DNA from: Bryobacterales bacterium
GTDB lineage: Bacteria; Acidobacteriota; Terriglobia; Bryobacterales; Bryobacteraceae
DNA: 64,000 nt
Direction of reading: 5' to 3'
Assembly (NCBI GenBank): GCA_016721425.1
Contig: JADKID010000015.1
Span: forward strand, 1-64,000
The notes under the pieces were generated by a model. It was not told the origin of the DNA. It did not search any database and was given only the letters and a program-made list of their open reading frames with translations. This document shows positions 16,966 to 26,025 of this stretch, piece after piece. Made by a program: the position numbers and the translations under genes. Each line of letters begins with the position of its first letter. Positions within the stretch are counted from its first letter, which is position 1.

Positions 16966-18101
16966 ACGAATCGACAATTCACATGGCGTGGAGCGCGGGC
17001 GAAGCCCTGCGGGAATTCCGGACGGGCGTTTCGCTGCACAGCCATACGTCCCATTCCAAAGAGACATTGGACTTCATCCCGCGCTTCGTGGCGGCGGTGC
17101 CGGGCGCCGGTGCGATGTTGCGCCGGTATGAAGCGCGCTACCGTGCCTTGCACGGGCAAGACATCAACTACTTCGACGCGTGGTGGACTCCTCCACTGGG
17201 GCCTAAGGAGGCGCTGGAGTTGGAGCAGCGCCAAATTGAATCCCTGAACCGGCAGGGTCTGGTTTCGCTGAGCGATCACGATAACATCGAGGCGCCGCTG
17301 TTGCTGCGAGTTCTCAGTGACAGCCGGGAGACGCCGATCAGCGTAGAGTGGACCGTGCCATGGCGCGGGACAGTGCTCCACATTGGGGTGCATAACATGG
17401 GGCCGCGGCAGGCAGTGGCGAAGATGGAGGCGATGCGGAGATTCACTCTGGAGCCCCAGGAGGCCGAGCTCCGCCGGCTGTTCGAATGGCTGACCGAGGA
17501 GAAGGAGACGCTGATCGTCTTCAACCATCCTTACTGGGACGAGAAGGGCAGGGGCCAAGCGCATCACGAGGCGATGGTGGAGGAGTTCATTGCGCATTGC
17601 CGCCGCTGGATTCACGCGCTGGAGCTGAACGGGCTGAGGCCGTGGGCGGAGAACCGGCGTGTGATGGCGCGGGCCGAGGAGCTAGCGTTGCCGGCCATCT
17701 CTGGTGGAGACCGGCACACGTGTGAGCCTAATGCGCTGATCAACATCACCCGAGCTGAGACCTTTGGCGAATTTGTGGAAGAGATCCGGAGTGAGAGGCT
17801 GAGCACGGTAATGGTGATGCCGCAGTACCGGGAGGCGATGGCGGGGCGGATCCTGGCGGGTATCGGTGATGTGATGCGAGACAACGACGACCACACGCAC
17901 GGGTGGAGGAGGTGGAATGACCGTGTCTTTTACCGGCGCGCGGAGGACGGAGAGACGGCGCCGCTTTCCGCGGCATTCGCGGCGGGCCGGGAGCCGTTTC
18001 TGATCAGGGCGTTTCTGGCGGGAGTGAGAGTGATGGAGCACCGGCAGGTGCGGGCGGCAGTCCGGCAGATCCTGCAGCCGGCGCAGGAGCTATCTCTATG
18101 A
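16962..18101 (+). CDS. PHP-domain metal-dependent phosphoesterase-like protein
   Basis: 379 residues. PHP metal-binding motifs are visible: SLHSHTSHSKE (~25-35), SDHDNIEA (~104-111), FNHPYWDE (~186-193), and a late GGDRH (~248). An insert separates motifs 1 and 2. The family hydrolyses phosphoesters with a trinuclear metal site; the substrate here is unknown. It overlaps both neighbours by 4 bases and sits beside a GT4 glycosyltransferase, so a lipid- or sugar-phosphate substrate is plausible. Confidence 0.8.
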   Translation: MNESTIHMAWSAGEALREFRTGVSLHSHTSHSKETLDFIPRFVAAVPGAGAMLRRYEARYRALHGQDINYFDAWWTPPLGPKEALELEQRQIESLNRQGLVSLSDHDNIEAPLLLRVLSDSRETPISVEWTVPWRGTVLHIGVHNMGPRQAVAKMEAMRRFTLEPQEAELRRLFEWLTEEKETLIVFNHPYWDEKGRGQAHHEAMVEEFIAHCRRWIHALELNGLRPWAENRRVMARAEELALPAISGGDRHTCEPNALINITRAETFGEFVEEIRSERLSTVMVMPQYREAMAGRILAGIGDVMRDNDDHTHGWRRWNDRVFYRRAEDGETAPLSAAFAAGREPFLIRAFLAGVRVMEHRQVRAAVRQILQPAQELSL

Positions 18102-19282
18102 GCGCGCCGCCGCCGCGAGTGGCCCTATTTGCAGACAGTTTCCATGAAGTGAACGGAGTGGGCCTGACGTGTCGCATGTTGGAGGACTACGCACGGCGCT
18201 GGGGCCACCGGATGTTGAGCGTGCATGCCGGACCGCGGACGGAACGGGTAAGGGCCGGAAGTGTGGAACGGTACGAATTGCAGCCCGGCCGTTGGTGTCT
18301 GGGGTTGGAGCAGGATCTGAAGTTTGACCTGATGTTCGCGCGGCATTGGCGGGGGTTGAAGACGGCACTGCAGGAGTTTCAGCCGGACGTAGTACACGTC
18401 ACCGGGCCCAACCACGCGGGGTTGCTGGGCATGCTGCTGGCGCATCATCTGAACGTGCCGGTGGTGGCGTCGTGGCACACGAACCTGCACGAATACGCGG
18501 CTCGGCGGCTGGGGCGGAATACGCCGGAGGTGGTGGCGCGGCACGCCAAGGCGGCAGCGCTGAGACTGCTCACCTTGTACTACCGGACGGGGCGGGTTCT
18601 GCTGGCGCCGCACAACGGACTGCGAGAGATGCTGGAGGATCAGACCGGCAGGCCGTGCCGGTTGATGCGCCGTGGGGTGGACTGCCACCTTTTTGATTCG
18701 CGGCGGCGGGCCAGGGAGGATGACGCGGTGGCGGTGGGCTACGTGGGGCGGCTGTCCCCCGAAAAGAGCGTGCGGCGGCTGAAAGAAGTGGAGCGGGCGC
18801 TGGTGGCGGCGGGCGTGCGGGAGTTTCGAATTGAAATTGCGGGCCATGGCAGCGAGGGCGCGTGGCTGCGTGAGAACGTGGAGCGGCTGCGAGATCACGG
18901 GGTACAACGCGGCGAGGCGTTAGCGCGGGTCTATGCGAACTTCGACGTATTCGCGTTTCCCAGTGAAACGGACACCTATGGCAACGTGGTGCAAGAGGCG
19001 ATGGCTTCCGGCGTGCCGTGCGTGGTGACGAGCGAGGGAGGGCCGGCGCACATCGTGACGCACGGTCTGGATGGCATTGTGGCTCGGGGTGGTGATGAGT
19101 TTAGTGAAGCAGTGGCGCTGCTGGCGCGCGACGCCGAGCTGCGGCGGAAGATGGGGCTAGCGGCTCGAAGGACCGCGGAGGGCGCCTCGTGGGATGCGGT
19201 GTTTGGAGGCGTCTACGCAGCCTACGCGGAGGCGTTGGGGGTGCCGGAGAGCCGGTGCGCGGCGGCAGGCCGGGCGGCGTGA
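18098..19282 (+). CDS. GT4-family glycosyltransferase (MgtA-like)
   Basis: 394 residues, cytoplasmic/peripheral GT-B fold. N-terminal acceptor half (VALFADSFHEVNGVGLTCRMLEDYARRWGH, VHVTGPNHAGLLG, SWHTNLHEYAARRL) and C-terminal nucleotide-sugar half (GYVGRLSPEKSVRRLKEVERAL, FPSETDTYGNVVQEAMASGVPCVVT with the E-x7-E motif). Closest in style to mannosyl/glucosyl transferases for glycolipids. ATGA overlap with the PHP gene and GTGA overlap with the next gene. Confidence 0.88.
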   Translation: MSAPPPRVALFADSFHEVNGVGLTCRMLEDYARRWGHRMLSVHAGPRTERVRAGSVERYELQPGRWCLGLEQDLKFDLMFARHWRGLKTALQEFQPDVVHVTGPNHAGLLGMLLAHHLNVPVVASWHTNLHEYAARRLGRNTPEVVARHAKAAALRLLTLYYRTGRVLLAPHNGLREMLEDQTGRPCRLMRRGVDCHLFDSRRRAREDDAVAVGYVGRLSPEKSVRRLKEVERALVAAGVREFRIEIAGHGSEGAWLRENVERLRDHGVQRGEALARVYANFDVFAFPSETDTYGNVVQEAMASGVPCVVTSEGGPAHIVTHGLDGIVARGGDEFSEAVALLARDAELRRKMGLAARRTAEGASWDAVFGGVYAAYAEALGVPESRCAAAGRAA

Positions 19283-19743
19283 GCCCGGTTTGGAACTGGA
19301 AGACCGCGCTGTTTAGCGGGCTGTACCGGGCGCCGGGGTTTGCTGCGGTGTCGTGGCGGTTTGGCGTGGAGGAGGCGGCGCGGGCGGGAGCGGCGGAGTT
19401 TGCCCTGTTTGCGGTGATGGCCGGTTTTACGGGCGCGCTGACTCAGAGGGTCCGGAACCTCCGGCCGGTGTGGGCGGCCAGCTTGATAGTTCTGGTAGTG
19501 ATTCCGCTATGTCTGCACTCTGTCGAGTGGTTGGCCCACACCGCGCTGGGGAGCGTGGCGAAGGGACGGGGTGTCGCGCTCTCGCTGGCGATGACTGTGG
19601 TGGCCGAGCTATTCAACTGGTATGTGATGCGGCAAGGAGCGATGCTGGCGGGGCGGGAGGGAGCGCCGTTTGTCGCAGACGTAAAGCGGATTCCGGCCCT
19701 GATTGGTGGCTTCCTGTGCTGGGTGGCCGGTGCGGGCAGGTAG
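19279..19743 (+). CDS. Small integral membrane protein
   Basis: 154 residues from GTG 19279, whose codon overlaps the GT4 stop (GTGA). Three or four TM stretches are visible (FALFAVMAGFTGAL, AASLIVLVVIPLCLHSVEW, GVALSLAMTVVAELFNWYVM, ALIGGFLCWVAGAG). No family recognised. Last gene of the PHP/GT4 operon, probably acting at the membrane on the same glycolipid product. Confidence 0.7.
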   Translation: MSPVWNWKTALFSGLYRAPGFAAVSWRFGVEEAARAGAAEFALFAVMAGFTGALTQRVRNLRPVWAASLIVLVVIPLCLHSVEWLAHTALGSVAKGRGVALSLAMTVVAELFNWYVMRQGAMLAGREGAPFVADVKRIPALIGGFLCWVAGAGR

Positions 19744-19803
19744 GGTCAAACCGTCCTGGAGTGCGGTGTAGGAACCCTCCGGCAATTGTCTGCCTCGCCG
19801 GGC

Positions 19804-20052
19804 CTACGAAGCCACGGCCGTCCGTTTTCTCTCCGAACCCTTCCGCCCCGGACCCTGGCGCTCCGCCGCCGGCGGCGCATCCATCATGGCCTCATACGCC
19901 GCTCGTCCCGCATGCTCGTCGCAATAGGCGACCATCCAGCTACACGCCGATTCCTGGCCGGGAGGGGCATCGAACAGGGCTAGAGTGGCCGGCTTGCCGC
20001 AGTCCAGCCGCTCGCACATGACCGACCCCTGCGTTAGCCGCTTGATCCGCAT
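19804..20052 (-). CDS. Small Cys/His-rich hypothetical protein
   Basis: 82 residues from ATG 20052, preceded by TAGGAGCTC, a good ribosome site; the longer frame back to 20277 would run through the structured element and lacks support. Cys-x4-Cys (CERLDC) and a later C-x6-C-x2-H (CSWMVAYCDEH) look like a zinc-binding treble-clef-type pair. Tail is basic (GPGRKGSERKR). Function unknown. Confidence 0.65.
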   Translation of the reverse strand: MRIKRLTQGSVMCERLDCGKPATLALFDAPPGQESACSWMVAYCDEHAGRAAYEAMMDAPPAAERQGPGRKGSERKRTAVAS

Positions 20053-20188
20053 CGCGGGAGCTCCTATCAGACATTCTACTCCGCAACTACGGTTCTGCGG
20101 GCCGAATCCACGCGGGCGGAGGATTTTCGCCCATGCTTGGCTCGTTGCTGCCAGCAGGATGGCGCCTATCCGTAGCTTGGCCGGCGCG

Positions 20189-20326
20189 CTGGAAGGGAGG
20201 ACCCAGAGTAAGCCGGCGGAGTCTCGCCCAAGGCGTACCGTTTCAAACCGGTGGGGAGACGGGGCAAGGCTTCCCAACTGCCGGAGAGGCGCTCACCGTC
20301 TCCCGCGAGTCCTTCCCACCTTCCAG
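20189..20326. other. Intergenic multi-branched inverted-repeat element, possible structured RNA
   Basis: CTGGAAGG (20189-20196) pairs with CCTTCCAG (20319-20326); GGAC further in pairs with GTCC. A perfect 9-bp stem GGGAGACGG (20254-20262) / CCGTCTCCC (20296-20304) is nested inside, with small hairpins CGCC-CAA-GGCG near 20225 and GAG-AGGCG-CTC near 20285. The element lies in the gap 20053-20463, 137 bases upstream of the small Cys/His gene (minus) and before the Pho-like array (plus). I could not match it to a known riboswitch; strand is open. Confidence 0.4.
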
Positions 20327-20389
20327 TAGTAGGCGATTAGCCTTCGGGAAGGGCGAGGGGATGACGGCGGCGCTGGATGGCTGTCGCCG

Positions 20390-20444
20390 TTCAACTTGAA
20401 TTCACTGGAGATTGACGAAAGAGTAACGGAAACGGCGCTATAAG
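20390..20444 (+). promoter_or_regulatory. 11-bp direct-repeat array and -10 upstream of the response regulator
   Basis: TTCAAC (20390), TTCACT (20401), TTGACG (20412) and GTAACG (20423) start exactly 11 bases apart. TATAAG (20439-20444) is a plausible -10 ahead of the TTG start at 20464. Eleven-base direct repeats on one DNA face are how OmpR/PhoB-type regulators bind, so the gene may control itself. Confidence 0.6.
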
Positions 20445-20463
20445 CAACTGTGGGTTCATCGCA

Positions 20464-21237
20464 TTGAAAACCGTTCTCCTGATCGAAGACGACGCTGATC
20501 TGCTCGCGCTGCTCAAAGACAACCTGGAGAAGGAAGGTTACCGTGTAGTTTCCGCTCAGCGAGGCAGCTACGCTGAGAGCGTCGCTCAGGGTGGGGGGGT
20601 GGACCTGGTACTTTTCGATACCGAGGCGGCGGGATCGGGTGGGCTTGATGAGTGCGTGGCACTGCGGGCACAGCCTGAGTTGTGCCAGATCCCCTTTGCC
20701 ATCCTTGTCGGGAGTCCCTCGGACATCTGTCGATTCGGCGGGCGGCAGCTCAATATCAGTGACTACATCGTCAAGCCGTTCTTTGTGCGCGACCTGATTA
20801 CCCGCATCACGAGGCAACTGCACCAGCGGGCGGAGCCTGTTGGCGAACTGCGATCTGGTTCGTTGGAGTTGGATCGCTCGGCCGGCAAGGTGACGTTGAA
20901 CGGAATCGTGTGCCCGGTCACGGCGACGGAGCTCCGCCTGCTGGAGTTCCTGATGTCGCGACCGGGGGTTGTCTTCACGCGGGAACAGTTGCTGTTCCTG
21001 GTGTGGGGGCACGCCAGTTCCGTGACGGCCGGGAATGTTACGGCGGTGATTATGAATCTCAGGAAGAAGCTCGAGGCCAACCGGGCAAATCCCGTGCTGA
21101 TCCGTTCCGTGCGCGGTTTTGGCTATTCCTTCAACGAGATAGCGGGAAGACCTTCCGAAGGAGAGGGAGAGTTGGAGGCAATCTCCCCCGTTCCATCCTG
21201 CGCCTTGAGTCCGGATGAATGCGGCGCTCCCGGGTGA
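20464..21237 (+). CDS. OmpR/PhoB-family response regulator
   Basis: 257 residues, TTG start. Receiver domain 1-115: acidic pocket D9/D10, phospho-acceptor D52 in VLFDTEAAG, K104 in YIVKPFF; the usual Thr/Ser is replaced (ILVGS, V82). Winged-helix DNA-binding domain ~130-228 (TATELRLLEFLMSRPGVVFTREQLL, VIMNLRKKLE, IRSVRGFGYSF). A ~30-residue C-terminal tail is extra. No histidine kinase is encoded nearby. With a TonB receptor and an alkaline phosphatase downstream and matching repeat arrays, a PhoB-like role in phosphate control is inferred. Confidence 0.85.
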   Translation: MKTVLLIEDDADLLALLKDNLEKEGYRVVSAQRGSYAESVAQGGGVDLVLFDTEAAGSGGLDECVALRAQPELCQIPFAILVGSPSDICRFGGRQLNISDYIVKPFFVRDLITRITRQLHQRAEPVGELRSGSLELDRSAGKVTLNGIVCPVTATELRLLEFLMSRPGVVFTREQLLFLVWGHASSVTAGNVTAVIMNLRKKLEANRANPVLIRSVRGFGYSFNEIAGRPSEGEGELEAISPVPSCALSPDECGAPG

Positions 21238-21252
21238 TCCACCCATCCAGAT

Positions 21253-21306
21253 TTCACCTTGCCGAAACCGTGAATTCATCGTTTTGAGTTGGGGCGCCGC
21301 TAACAT
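21253..21306 (+). promoter_or_regulatory. 11-bp direct-repeat array upstream of the TonB receptor
   Basis: TTCACC (21253), GAAACC (21264) and TTCATC (21275) are spaced 11 bases apart, followed by TAACAT (21301-21306) as a candidate -10 for the gene at 21359. The middle copy is weak. The same pattern precedes the response regulator and the alkaline phosphatase. Confidence 0.5.
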
Positions 21307-21358
21307 GGCTCTTTGAGCATGATGACGACGGCACCGCCGATCGACTGACCCAACCCGA

Positions 21359-24118
21359 ATGAATCGCAAATCACTGTCCCTTTACTGCCTCCTCTCCTTC
21401 GTAGCGATAGCAGCTTTCGCACAATCCACCAAAGGAACCCTCACGGGCACCGCATTTGACTCTCAGACCTCCCGGCCCGTGGCCGGGGTTAAGGTCTACG
21501 TGAACGGCCAGACGGGCGACGACCAAGTGACGGGAGGCGATGGCATCTTCCGCATCCAACTGAGCCCGGGGAAGTACAACGTCAAGTTCACGAGTGAGAA
21601 CTATTTGGAATCTGAAATCACGGGCATCGAGGTTAAGGCCGGCGAGACGACCGACGCCTCCACCGTGCTTGCGTCCAAGGGAAACTCCACCGTGGTCGAG
21701 GTGAGCGAGAGTATCAGCGCGGTGACGGCGACGGCGGCAGCGATGCTCACGGAGCGCAAACTCGCGGCCCAAGTGAGCGATTCCATCTCGAACGAAGAGA
21801 TGAAGAAGTCCACGGCGAGTGATGCGGCGCGGGCTCTGGAGAAGGTGACGGGCGTATCGGTGGTGGAAGGCGGCTATGTCTACGTTCGGGGATTGGGCGA
21901 GAGATATTCCGCCACGATGCTGAATCAGGCGATGGTGCCGACCACTGAGGCGGAGCGCCGCGTGGTGCCGCTGGACTTGTTCCCGGCGGCGATGATGGAC
22001 AACATCAAGGTCATCAAGACGTACACGCCGGACCTGCCGGGTGAGTTCGCCGGCGGTCTGGTGCAGATGTCCACGATCGAGTTCCCGACGCAGAAGCTAT
22101 TTCAAGTCAGCGTCTCCTATGGCTTCAATGACCGAACCACCAATAACAAGTTTCTGACGTACCCCGGTGGAGGAACGGACTTCTTTGGCTTTGACAATGG
22201 GGGCCGCGAGATACCGGCGGCGATACCGTCGGGCCGGCGGGTTTCCATCGGTCAGGACAGCCGTCAACAACTGGCGGACTACGCCAAGTCGTTTTCGAAT
22301 GACTGGGAATCCAAGCCGATCAACGCCATGCGCCCTTCGCAGACATACAGCATGGTGGGCGGTGGCACGTTTGGCAAGTTCGGCGTGGTGGGCGCACTGA
22401 CCTTCACCAACAAGCCACTGTTTCAGGAAGAGAAACAGACCTACTACCGCAGACTCGGCGTAGGCGGGACCATCGCGCCGTACAGCGACTACTCCGATTT
22501 CCGGCAGTACGACGAACTGGTTCGTTTGGGTGGTGTGCTGAACCTGGCGTACCGGATCAACCCCAACCATAAGCTGCTGCTGCGGAACACGCTCACGCGC
22601 GATAGCGACAAGGAAGGCCGCGAGTTCTCCGGTGACGACAACAACCAAGGGGGAACGATCTCTTCGCAGCGGCTCCGCTGGATTGAGCGCAGCCTGATGT
22701 CGACGGGGTTGGCCGGCGACCACGCTCTTCCGAAATGGCGCAACATGCTGGCGAAGTGGCAGTTTACCTACTCCACGTCGAACCGGAACGAGCCCGATCT
22801 TCGCGAAGTGCTGAGAGCCAAGCAGGACGACGGCCGCTGGGCCTATCTGAACCTGGGGAACTCGGGGCAGAGATTCTTCAACTCGTTCACTGACCACATT
22901 TACGAGCCACAAGCCGAGATCAGCCAACCCTTCTTCAAGGGCGCCTTGACGGGCGCATGGTCGGTGGGCTTCCGTGCCACGCTCCGCGACCGCGACTTCC
23001 AGGCCAGGCGCCTGCGGTTCCAATTGCAGGATCCGGGCCAGGTGAACGTGTATCTGAATTCGAACGAGCTCTTTGGTCCCGCCAATCTTCGTCCGGGCGC
23101 CTTCGAACTCCGCGAGGAGACCAGGGGGACCGACACCTACACGGCCTCCATGAACATCTACGGCGGCTACGCCATGCTGGACATGGGCATCGGGCCGAGG
23201 TGGCGGATTGTGGGCGGGTTGAGAATCGAAGACGCCGACATCCAGGTGGTTACCAAGGATCCGTTCCGGCCGAGCACGCCCTACGTTGCCAGCCTGGTCA
23301 ATCGTGATCCGCTGCCCGCCGTCAATCTGATCTACGCGCTGACGCCCCGGCAGAACCTGCGTTTCAGCTACAGCAAGACCGTATCCCGCCCGGATTTTCG
23401 CGAACTCTCGCCGTTTGAGTTCACCAACGTGCAGGGCGGCTTTAACGTGGCCGGCAACCCTAATCTACTCCGGGCCAAGATCACAAACTATGACGGACGC
23501 TGGGAATGGTTCCTGGGTGGGAATCATCTGCTGGCGGCCAGCTTTTTCACCAAGAACTTCACAGACCCGATTGAATCCACGGTGCAGCCCACCACCGATT
23601 TGCGCTCCTCCTTCATCAACGCCAAGGCCGCCGTGAACCGCGGATTTGAAGTGGAGATGCGGGAAGGGCTGGGCACGTTTTCCAAGAGGCTGAAGGAGTT
23701 CGGCGTGCAGGCCAACTTCACCTTTGTGGACTCCACCGTGACGATCCGGCCGGAAGACCAGGGGGTTCTCACTTCCAATAGCCGTCCGCTGGCGGGGCAG
23801 TCCCGCTACATCTACAACATCATCACCGAATGGACGAAACCCAAAGCGCGCTCGCAAGCCCGCTTCTACGTCAACAGCGTATCGCGCAGGCTCTCCGATG
23901 TTGGATCGAACGGCCTGCCGGACATTTATCAGGAAGGCAACGTCTTCCTGGACTTCGTCTACCAATATTCGTTCTCGGAGAGTGGCAGGACGACCCTGCG
24001 GTTCAACGCCGAGAACCTCACCGACAACAAATACCGCTGGACGCAGGCGGATCTTCCCACTCGCCGTTACCAGACTGGCCGCACGTACACGGTAGGACTG
24101 ACTTTCTCATTGTTCTAG
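21359..24118 (+). CDS. TonB-dependent outer membrane receptor with carboxypeptidase-like N-domain
   Basis: 919 residues. Signal peptide (YCLLSFVAIAAFAQ), CarboxypepD_reg-like domain ~25-110 (GTLTGTAFDSQTSRPVAGVKVYVNG), plug ~125-240 (YVRGLGERYSATMLNQAMVPTTE, PDLPGEFAGGLVQMST), then a 22-strand-type barrel ending in the outer-membrane signature TVGLTFSLF. Such receptors import large or phosphorylated ligands using TonB energy, which must come from elsewhere in the genome. It lies between the PhoB-like regulator and a secreted beta-helix protein, so phosphate or phosphoester uptake is inferred. Confidence 0.9.
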   Translation: MNRKSLSLYCLLSFVAIAAFAQSTKGTLTGTAFDSQTSRPVAGVKVYVNGQTGDDQVTGGDGIFRIQLSPGKYNVKFTSENYLESEITGIEVKAGETTDASTVLASKGNSTVVEVSESISAVTATAAAMLTERKLAAQVSDSISNEEMKKSTASDAARALEKVTGVSVVEGGYVYVRGLGERYSATMLNQAMVPTTEAERRVVPLDLFPAAMMDNIKVIKTYTPDLPGEFAGGLVQMSTIEFPTQKLFQVSVSYGFNDRTTNNKFLTYPGGGTDFFGFDNGGREIPAAIPSGRRVSIGQDSRQQLADYAKSFSNDWESKPINAMRPSQTYSMVGGGTFGKFGVVGALTFTNKPLFQEEKQTYYRRLGVGGTIAPYSDYSDFRQYDELVRLGGVLNLAYRINPNHKLLLRNTLTRDSDKEGREFSGDDNNQGGTISSQRLRWIERSLMSTGLAGDHALPKWRNMLAKWQFTYSTSNRNEPDLREVLRAKQDDGRWAYLNLGNSGQRFFNSFTDHIYEPQAEISQPFFKGALTGAWSVGFRATLRDRDFQARRLRFQLQDPGQVNVYLNSNELFGPANLRPGAFELREETRGTDTYTASMNIYGGYAMLDMGIGPRWRIVGGLRIEDADIQVVTKDPFRPSTPYVASLVNRDPLPAVNLIYALTPRQNLRFSYSKTVSRPDFRELSPFEFTNVQGGFNVAGNPNLLRAKITNYDGRWEWFLGGNHLLAASFFTKNFTDPIESTVQPTTDLRSSFINAKAAVNRGFEVEMREGLGTFSKRLKEFGVQANFTFVDSTVTIRPEDQGVLTSNSRPLAGQSRYIYNIITEWTKPKARSQARFYVNSVSRRLSDVGSNGLPDIYQEGNVFLDFVYQYSFSESGRTTLRFNAENLTDNKYRWTQADLPTRRYQTGRTYTVGLTFSLF

Positions 24119-24150
24119 GACTCGTTTCGAAAGGATTAAAAGCATCATCT

Positions 24151-25974
24151 ATGTCTAAAGCGATATTGATAGCGCTGGCGCTGGCATCCACCATGGTGCA
24201 AGCCGGCAGCTTCGAAGGCCTCTCTCCCGTCAGCCGGAGTGTGGCCGCGCGTCAGGCGGGATCCACCGGATTCTCCGCGGACGCGAACCCGGACCACACC
24301 AACGCAACCCTGTACATTTGGACGGACAAGTACGTCTACCAGCCCGGTGAAGCGCTCACCCTCCGGAACACGGTGAAGACAAACGATCCCTATCCCTACA
24401 CGATCGTGATGTACCGGCAGAATAACCAGACCGGCAAGAAGGTGTACCTGGCAGCCAACAAGACCAGCGACGCGGCCATTGACATCTATGGCCGGACGTT
24501 TGAAGAGGGTTTCCAGCCGGTGCGCGTCGCCGATCAGACCCGCGCAGTGACCGTTGGCGAAGGCGGCTGGCTGATTGGCAGTGCGATGACGATTCCGAGC
24601 GAGCTCGGCATGCACACCATCACCATGGAGCTCCGCGACTACACGGGTTCGCGTGTCCTGAAGGCCGCCTACTTCAAGATCGGCGTGGTGGATGAACTGG
24701 TGAACATCGGCGGCGTGATCAGCGGCGACACGACGTGGGTGAATACGAAGGCTTACAAGATCAACAGCCTGACGCGGGTCGAAAATGGCACACTGACGAT
24801 CCAGCCCGGCACGATCGTTCTGGGCCAGCCCAGGACAGATGATCCGACGGCACTCATCATCACCACCAGCGCCAAGATCAACGCGCAGGGCACGCGCTCG
24901 CGTCCGATCATCATGACCAGTTCGCAGCCTTTCGGTTCGCGCAGCCGGGAGGACTGGGGCGGGCTGGTACTGCTGGGCAAGGCGAAGATCAATGTGGCGG
25001 CCGGAACGGCCTTCATTGAAGGTCTCGATAGCCGTCCGTATCTGCAATACGGCGGGACTGACGATACGCATGACTGCGGCACGCTTGCTTACGTCCGCGT
25101 GGAGTACGGTGGTTCAGTTTTCACGGTCAACAATGAGATCAACTCGTTCACGTGGGGCGCCTGCGGCAGCAAGACGGTGGCCCACCACCTGCAGGCTCAC
25201 TATGGCAAGGACGATACATTCGAGTGGTTTGGCGGCACATCCGACCTGAAGTACGCGGTAGGCAGCTATAGTGCAGACGACTACGCGGATTGGCAGCTTG
25301 GATGGCGTGGCCGGGTACAGTACCTTGTTGGCATCCAGCACCCCGGCGTTGGTCTCGGCAATCGGGGCATTGAGGGTGACAACAGCGAATTCGGCGCCAC
25401 GGATCAGCCGGCGTCCGATCCGAAAGTGTGGAACATGACGTTCATCGGACCGGGAGTGGCAGCACAGGACGAGACGACTGGCGACGCTTCACCGGGCATC
25501 TACCTTCGCCGCGGCTCGCGCGGGTCCATCAATAACGTGATTCTGACCAACTTTGCGTATCCGGCGATCAACATCAACGGCGCCGCGACTCAACTGGAAT
25601 TGACCGAGGGCCGCCTGGCGTTGAACGGAATCCTGATGTGGAACAACAACAGGCTGAAGCCTGAGCTCGCGAACACAGTGGAAGCGCAGGTCACGCAGAA
25701 CCCGGCCGGCACAGGAGTCCAGACCTACGCAGCCGATCCAGCCAACAAGTTCGTGGCGGCGGATCCGATGCTGACTCGCCACATGGAGTACAGCGATCCG
25801 GACTTCCGTCCGTTGCTGGGTTCGCCGGCGCTCAGCCCCCGCTGGAACGCGCCCCCGGACGATGGATTCTTCGATCAGTGGGCCAACTTCTGCGGCGCCT
25901 TCGGCAGCGAAAACTGGATGGAGGAGTGGACCAGCTTCCTGCGCGACATCGACATCGCAGGACCCAAGCAGTAG
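24151..25974 (+). CDS. Secreted beta-helix-like surface protein, partner of the TonB receptor
   Basis: 607 residues from ATG 24151 (AAAGGA lies 17 bases upstream). Signal peptide MSKAILIALALASTMVQAG; Ig-like domain ~45-190 (ATLYIWTDKYVYQPGEALTLRNTV); then a region with short repeating beta turns (VENGTLTIQPGTIVLGQP, SAKINAQGTRSRPIIMTSS, GGLVLLGKAKINV), typical of right-handed beta-helix proteins, ~200-560. It is 32 bases from the receptor and ends at a strong terminator, so the two form one transcript. A ligand-binding or anchoring role like that of SusD is possible but not shown. Confidence 0.75.
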   Translation: MSKAILIALALASTMVQAGSFEGLSPVSRSVAARQAGSTGFSADANPDHTNATLYIWTDKYVYQPGEALTLRNTVKTNDPYPYTIVMYRQNNQTGKKVYLAANKTSDAAIDIYGRTFEEGFQPVRVADQTRAVTVGEGGWLIGSAMTIPSELGMHTITMELRDYTGSRVLKAAYFKIGVVDELVNIGGVISGDTTWVNTKAYKINSLTRVENGTLTIQPGTIVLGQPRTDDPTALIITTSAKINAQGTRSRPIIMTSSQPFGSRSREDWGGLVLLGKAKINVAAGTAFIEGLDSRPYLQYGGTDDTHDCGTLAYVRVEYGGSVFTVNNEINSFTWGACGSKTVAHHLQAHYGKDDTFEWFGGTSDLKYAVGSYSADDYADWQLGWRGRVQYLVGIQHPGVGLGNRGIEGDNSEFGATDQPASDPKVWNMTFIGPGVAAQDETTGDASPGIYLRRGSRGSINNVILTNFAYPAININGAATQLELTEGRLALNGILMWNNNRLKPELANTVEAQVTQNPAGTGVQTYAADPANKFVAADPMLTRHMEYSDPDFRPLLGSPALSPRWNAPPDDGFFDQWANFCGAFGSENWMEEWTSFLRDIDIAGPKQ

Positions 25975-25990
25975 ACTCCGAGCATTGCAT

Positions 25991-26020
25991 GGGCCCAGGC
26001 TTTCGCCTGGGCCCTTTTTT
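25991..26020 (+). terminator. Rho-independent terminator
   Basis: GGGCCCAGGC (25991-26000), loop TTTC, GCCTGGGCCC, then six T. A perfect 10-bp stem ending the receptor/beta-helix transcript. It sits only 5 bases before the ATG of the next ORF. Confidence 0.95.
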
Positions 26021-26025
26021 CGGTT

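Noticed and set aside
20189..20326. Cobalamin, glycine or other known riboswitch
   Set aside because: Conserved cores of these classes were looked for by eye on both strands and not found; left as an unassigned element.
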